From the NCBI RefSeq assembly GCF_014384795.1, contig NZ_JACRSR010000007.1, positions 4,982 to 68,981 on the forward strand: DNA of 64,000 nucleotides, in the 5' to 3' direction. Positions 60,617 through 64,000 of this stretch are shown in pieces. Positions within the stretch are counted from its first letter, which is position 1, and the number at the start of each line of letters is the position of its first letter. The notes under the pieces were generated by a model. It had not been told where the DNA came from and did no database searches. It saw only the letters and a list, made by a program, of their open reading frames with translations. The translations under genes were made by a program, and so were the position numbers. This stretch comes from Gehongia tenuis (lineage in GTDB: Bacteria; Bacillota; Clostridia; Christensenellales; NSJ-53).

Positions 60617-60645
60617 GGAACCGGCCCTTCTGCCGGTTCCTTTTA
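60617..60645 (+). terminator. Hairpin with terminator-like form downstream of the cyclo-ligase gene
   Basis: GGAACCGGC/GCCGGTTCC, a perfect 9-bp stem (60617-60640), followed by TTTT on the + strand only. It lies 8 bp beyond the stop of the minus-strand gene, which would lack the T-tract, so the orientation is odd. Confidence 0.55.
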
Positions 60646-60647
60646 AC

Positions 60648-61394
60648 TTACTTACAATGACCTTCACACCACAGTTCCTGAATCGGGGGAATCTGTTCCC
60701 GCATACCGGGCGCCAAACGGTACCACAGGACGCCGCCCGTGGGCTTGGGATATTCGTTTCGGGTTCTGATCACCCGGGTGGGCGTTACGATATAGTCGAT
60801 AGCCGTGTCATAGTCCGTCACTTCCACCGGCACATCCACCACCTGGCAATCATGACCCACCGCCACCACCGGCACATCCAAGTCAACAATGCCCTTGGTG
60901 TACAGCATGGCCCACTCCAGATCAAAATAACCGTGACCCTTTCCGAAGCGAATGCCTGAAGGCGTGATTGCCGAAGCGCCGGTGACCATCATGTCGATGT
61001 GCCCCACCGATTCCATGAGTTGGGCCAGAGTTTGATGTTTCCAAAAACGAGCCACTCCGTCCAGTACGGAGGCGAGTTCCTCCTTGCCTTCCGGAATAAA
61101 CTCTGGCCGAATCAAAAAGAAGCCTCGGGTGATACCGTAATTGGTCATCACTACCGTTTTTTTATCCAAAAACGCCCGCTCCCGGAATTTCTCAAGATTA
61201 TTATCAGGAGTAATAAAAATGACCTTGGCCTTTTGATAGATATCCTGCTTTGTTAAAAGATCAGCACAGCGGTCGCTGCCCTCATAGTCTGTAATAAACT
61301 CGCCAAAATCCCAGCTGAACCGGGAGTCGGGACGGGCCACCTTCTCCAATTCCTCCCAAATCTTCACCCGGGCCGTCTTTGCATCCATGCCCAT
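60648..61394 (-). CDS. 5-formyltetrahydrofolate cyclo-ligase family protein
   Basis: A 248-residue protein of the MTHFS family: ARVKIWEELEKVARPDSRFSWDFGEFITDYEG, then VIFITPDNNLEKFRERAFLDKKTVVMTNYGITRGFFLI, GASAITPSGIRFGKGHGYFDLEWAMLY (the GIRFGKGxGYFD nucleotide/folate motif) and VVAVGHDCQVVDVPVEVTDYDTAIDYIVTPTRVI. It is longer than classical MTHFS (about 190) and belongs to a divergent, archaea-like branch whose substrate may differ. ATG at 61394 with AAAGG upstream. Confidence 0.85.
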   Translation of the reverse strand: MGMDAKTARVKIWEELEKVARPDSRFSWDFGEFITDYEGSDRCADLLTKQDIYQKAKVIFITPDNNLEKFRERAFLDKKTVVMTNYGITRGFFLIRPEFIPEGKEELASVLDGVARFWKHQTLAQLMESVGHIDMMVTGASAITPSGIRFGKGHGYFDLEWAMLYTKGIVDLDVPVVAVGHDCQVVDVPVEVTDYDTAIDYIVTPTRVIRTRNEYPKPTGGVLWYRLAPGMREQIPPIQELWCEGHCK

Positions 61395-61536
61395 GCTACC
61401 TTTCCCCTTTCGTACAATACTTCGTCAAATATACCATGTTTCCCCCGGACCCGTCAATGCAAGCGCCATTGACAGCATTTCAAAATTCCGATAATCTATC
61501 TATAAAGGTCGATTTTTGGGGATAAGGAGAAGGTTA

Positions 61537-63357
61537 ATGCTTGCCATTCGTTTGATCTTAGGCCGGGTGCTCGATGGGTTTAACATCTATATTGCCATGT
61601 GCCTGTCCGGATGGCTGATGCACAATACGGTTTTCGGCGGCGCTCTTTACCTTGTGGGGCGAATCTGGATCACCTATGCCTCCCTGTACGGCAAGGAAAG
61701 CTACGAATTTTTGCCGAACCGCATCCAGGTGCGGGGCAAAATCATTTTTGTTTTTGCCGTACTGTTTACCTTTGCGCTGTCCGTGATTTATCCGGTGACT
61801 CAATCCTTCCGCGGCTTTTTTCTGCTCCTCATTTTCGTGCTGGTTCAGCTAATCCTGCGCCAGCTTGTGGAGCCTCATCCTCCCAAAACCGGTGACACCC
61901 TTGCAAATATGCTGGAAGTAAGCAGCTACAGGCTCTACATCCGTATGCTGAGCAATGCCTCCATCGCCATCAACATCGTGGTCCTTTCCTATGTATGCTA
62001 TATCCGTTTTCATCCGGCCCGCGGGCTTGGCCAAAACATTCTGCTTTTTCTGTTGTGGGGCATCGGCATCTTGGTGATCACCCTGTTGGTCTGGCACATT
62101 CTCAACCGAAAGGTTCTCCATAAATATGAAAAGCCGTCCATCTTCATTTTGGGCGCCGTGCTCTGGTGTATCGCAAGTATTGGCAGCTATAATCATGTCT
62201 TTTCTTCGGCCATCATCCCCGGCACATTGTGGTGCATCGGTTTAGGTCTTATGGTGGCCATCATCATCAGCATCGGCCAGGATATCCAAACAATTATGGC
62301 CTTTGCCATGGGCGATATCAAGCAGCTGGTCTATTGGCGGAGCACCGATATCATGGTGCAGTGGTCCATCATGGTGTCCAATCTTGTCATGCTGCTCATG
62401 CTCACCGTGCTCAGCTTTTTGGCTGTGGGGCTCACCTCCATGGAGGCCCAGCTGGGGATTCAGAACCTATTCAATCTCGTTATGCTGCTTCTGCCCATCG
62501 GCTTTGTATTGGCCGCGCTGATCTTCGCTCTGGTTCAGCCGCTGGACCGCCATTACATGGAGAAGTTCACCCTCTACCAAAAGCTGAAGGCCAGAGGCAG
62601 GGAAGATGCTGCCATCCGCACCAGCCTCAACGACCGCCTGGTCAAGGGCACGAAGCGCATCGGCATCCGCATCCTGCGCACCTTCTTAAAGCCCCTGTTT
62701 CCCTGCCACATTCACGGCAAGCAAATTGTGGATACCAGTCAGGGTGCGGTGGTTTTCGTCTGCAATCATCTGGAGGTTTACGGCCCTGTCCTGACCACGC
62801 TGCATATGCCCTTTTACTTTCGCCCCTGGGTCAATTCCCAGGTTTTGAATGAGGCCAGTTTAGAGCTGGAACTGCAAGCTGGTGTGGATCGCTTGGTCGG
62901 TTTCCTCCCTTTATGGCTGCGGCGCAGGATTCCTCGCTGGATTAAGGGCCTCTTTCTTTTCGTTATGCGTTCGGTGGAGCCCATTCCCGTCTACCGAAAC
63001 AACTTCCGTGAGGTTATGACCACTTTAAAGCAGACTGCCAAAGTTCTGGAGGAGGATGACAACGTGCTCATCTTTCCGGAAAACCCCGTACAGGGGGATG
63101 AAGGCGGACAGTATCCCGAGGAAGGAGTAGCATCCTTCTTCACCGGATTCGTACATATTGGTACGGAATATTTCAAGAATACGGGACGGGTCGTAACCTT
63201 CTATCCCATGTACGTTTGTAAAAAAAAGCGCACCATCACCTTCGATTTTGGCGTTACCTACAATCCAGAGGCACCCAAAAGCGAGGAGAAGGAGCGCATT
63301 GTTTCCTATCTGCACGGCCGCATGCAGCGCATGGCCGAGGCTCAGGAACGCGACTAG
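61537..63357 (+). CDS. Large membrane protein with C-terminal divergent acyltransferase-like domain
   Basis: A 606-residue protein. Residues 1-345 have about nine to ten TM helices. The cytosolic C-terminal part (about 385-600) resembles the PlsC/lysophospholipid acyltransferase fold: FVCNHLEVYGPVLTTLHMPFY, PIPVYRNNF, NVLIFPENPVQG and GFVHIGTEYFKNTGRVVTFYPMYV. The classical H-x4-D is H411-LEVY-G416 and the FPEGT box is FPENP, so key residues are replaced. It may be a catalytically altered or pseudo-acyltransferase. ATG at 61537 with AAGGAGAAGG upstream. Stop overlaps that of def (CTAG). Confidence 0.8.
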   Translation: MLAIRLILGRVLDGFNIYIAMCLSGWLMHNTVFGGALYLVGRIWITYASLYGKESYEFLPNRIQVRGKIIFVFAVLFTFALSVIYPVTQSFRGFFLLLIFVLVQLILRQLVEPHPPKTGDTLANMLEVSSYRLYIRMLSNASIAINIVVLSYVCYIRFHPARGLGQNILLFLLWGIGILVITLLVWHILNRKVLHKYEKPSIFILGAVLWCIASIGSYNHVFSSAIIPGTLWCIGLGLMVAIIISIGQDIQTIMAFAMGDIKQLVYWRSTDIMVQWSIMVSNLVMLLMLTVLSFLAVGLTSMEAQLGIQNLFNLVMLLLPIGFVLAALIFALVQPLDRHYMEKFTLYQKLKARGREDAAIRTSLNDRLVKGTKRIGIRILRTFLKPLFPCHIHGKQIVDTSQGAVVFVCNHLEVYGPVLTTLHMPFYFRPWVNSQVLNEASLELELQAGVDRLVGFLPLWLRRRIPRWIKGLFLFVMRSVEPIPVYRNNFREVMTTLKQTAKVLEEDDNVLIFPENPVQGDEGGQYPEEGVASFFTGFVHIGTEYFKNTGRVVTFYPMYVCKKKRTITFDFGVTYNPEAPKSEEKERIVSYLHGRMQRMAEAQERD

Positions 63358-63812
63358 TCCAGATATTCCGTCACAATATCGATAAATACTTTGCCATCGA
63401 GATGATCGATCTCGTGGCAAAAACATTTGGCCAGATCTCCTTCGCCCGTCAGCGTTAAGGGTTTTCCCCATTCATCCAAAGCTTCCACCGTTACCTTGGC
63501 CGGACGCACGGTCCTGCCAAAACGTCCAGGAAAGCTAAGACAGCCCTCGATGCATTCCTGGGTTCCTTCGGATGCCACGATCCTCGGATTGACCAGCTTC
63601 ATGGGTCCTTCAGGGCCACCCATATCCACCACCACCAGGCGTTTGAGAATGCCGATCTGGCTCGCCGCCAAAGCCGCACCGTTTTCCGTCGCATGGAGCG
63701 TATCCATCATGTCCTCCAGCAGCTCCCGGATACGGTCATCCACTTTCTCCACTTCCCGGCATTTCTTGCGCAGAATCTCATCGTCATTGAATCTCAGTTG
63801 TCGAAGGGCCAT
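63354..63812 (-). CDS. def: Peptide deformylase
   Basis: A 152-residue metal-dependent deformylase: motif 1 GAALAASQIGILKRLVVVD (family GxGLAAxQ), motif 2 EGCLSFPGRFG (Cys ligand) and motif 3 CHEIDHLDGKVFID (His ligands and catalytic Glu). It removes the formyl group from nascent proteins. Motif 1 has an A for the usual second G and S for P, a mild deviation. The third of three consecutive ATG codons (63812) has the best spacing from GGAGG. Confidence 0.94.
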   Translation of the reverse strand: MALRQLRFNDDEILRKKCREVEKVDDRIRELLEDMMDTLHATENGAALAASQIGILKRLVVVDMGGPEGPMKLVNPRIVASEGTQECIEGCLSFPGRFGRTVRPAKVTVEALDEWGKPLTLTGEGDLAKCFCHEIDHLDGKVFIDIVTEYLD

Positions 63813-63875
63813 CATCATTCCTCCAAGTTACTTAATGCTTATCCTAGTTTACCATAAAAGAGGAGAAAAAGATCA

Positions 63876-63906
63876 ACAAAGAAGGGAAGAACAAGATGTT
63901 CTTCCC
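63876..63906 (-). terminator. Terminator after tRNA-Asn
   Basis: GGGAAGAAC/GTTCTTCCC stem (63884-63906), followed on the minus strand by TTCTTTGTT. Confidence 0.82.
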
Positions 63907-63914
63907 TCTCTCCT

Positions 63915-63990
63915 TGGCTCCCCCTGTTGGACTCGAACCAACGACATTTCGGTTAACAGCCGAACGCTCTACCAACTGAGCTAAGGAGGA
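63915..63990 (-). tRNA. tRNA-Asn (anticodon GTT)
   Basis: A 76-nt cloverleaf with encoded CCA. Acceptor TCCTCCT/AGGGGGA with one wobble; anticodon loop CTGTTAA between TTCGG and CCGAA gives GTT (codons AAC/AAT). The promoter would lie beyond the right edge. Confidence 0.95.
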
Positions 63991-64000
63991 TTATGGAATC

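Noticed and set aside
60617..60645. Minus-strand intrinsic terminator for the cyclo-ligase gene
   Set aside because: The T-tract is on the plus-strand side only, so it is reported as a hairpin with uncertain direction.

Overview
The window reads as chromosome of a spore-forming, low-oxygen Bacillota (Clostridia-type) bacterium. The evidence is a complete spoIIAA-spoIIAB-sigF block followed by spoVA genes, strong Shine-Dalgarno sites with frequent TTG/GTG starts, a glycine T-box in front of an alpha2-type glyS, a meso-DAP dehydrogenase, a two-gene SufC/SufB-like Fe-S system and a Ku/LigD repair locus. Most of the sequence is GC-rich. Two blocks are clearly AT-rich by eye: the surface-polysaccharide cluster (about 24.1-35.7 kb) and a small MerR/lipoprotein block (about 58.9-60.5 kb).

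Layout. 0-10 kb: truncated dusB, a HAD phosphatase, MATE pump, GNAT, glycosyltransferase, a very long SH3b/amidase cell-wall protein and a RocB-like peptidase. 10.4-13.3 kb: tRNA-Glu, then ATP-dependent ligase and LigD-type polymerase (two separate genes) converging on ku. 13.3-16.2 kb: tRNA-Gln, methyltransferase, DUF4364 protein, tRNA-Val followed directly by a probable 6S RNA, and a sirtuin. 16-24 kb: a priming sugar transferase, tRNA-Val, a DUF421/DUF4363 pair and uvrBA. 24-35.7 kb: ten co-directional genes for a surface glycan: UDP-L-FucNAc synthesis (capE/F/G type), an amidotransferase, a cytidylyltransferase and CDP-alditol transferase, two glycosyltransferases and a flippase.

35.7-43.6 kb: sufC and a sufB-like gene, ddh, an HTH-cupin/acyl-CoA synthetase pair and an ABC exporter. 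43.6-48 kb: cupin, coaX and an ECF S component, lipoprotein, TspO, glycerate kinase, monooxygenase. 48-54 kb: T-box/glyS, then rsfS, yqeK, nadD, yhbY and obg, the familiar Bacillota string, interrupted by an opposite-strand membrane-protein gene. 54-58.7 kb: spoVA and spoIIA. 58.9-64 kb: MerR regulator with a divergent lipoprotein, a formyl-THF cyclo-ligase-like protein, a divergent membrane acyltransferase, def and tRNA-Asn.

The most notable observations are these. The polysaccharide cluster lies between two copies of a 31-bp terminator-like repeat that differ at one base. A block of about 310 residues splits the catalytic domain of the amidase. The 6S RNA appears to be co-transcribed with tRNA-Val. 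Forespore-type promoter candidates precede ku and the spoVA genes. A MerR-type promoter has a 19-bp spacer filled by a perfect dyad. Two small genes in the spoVA region were not recognised. No CRISPR array, transposase, integrase or rRNA was seen.
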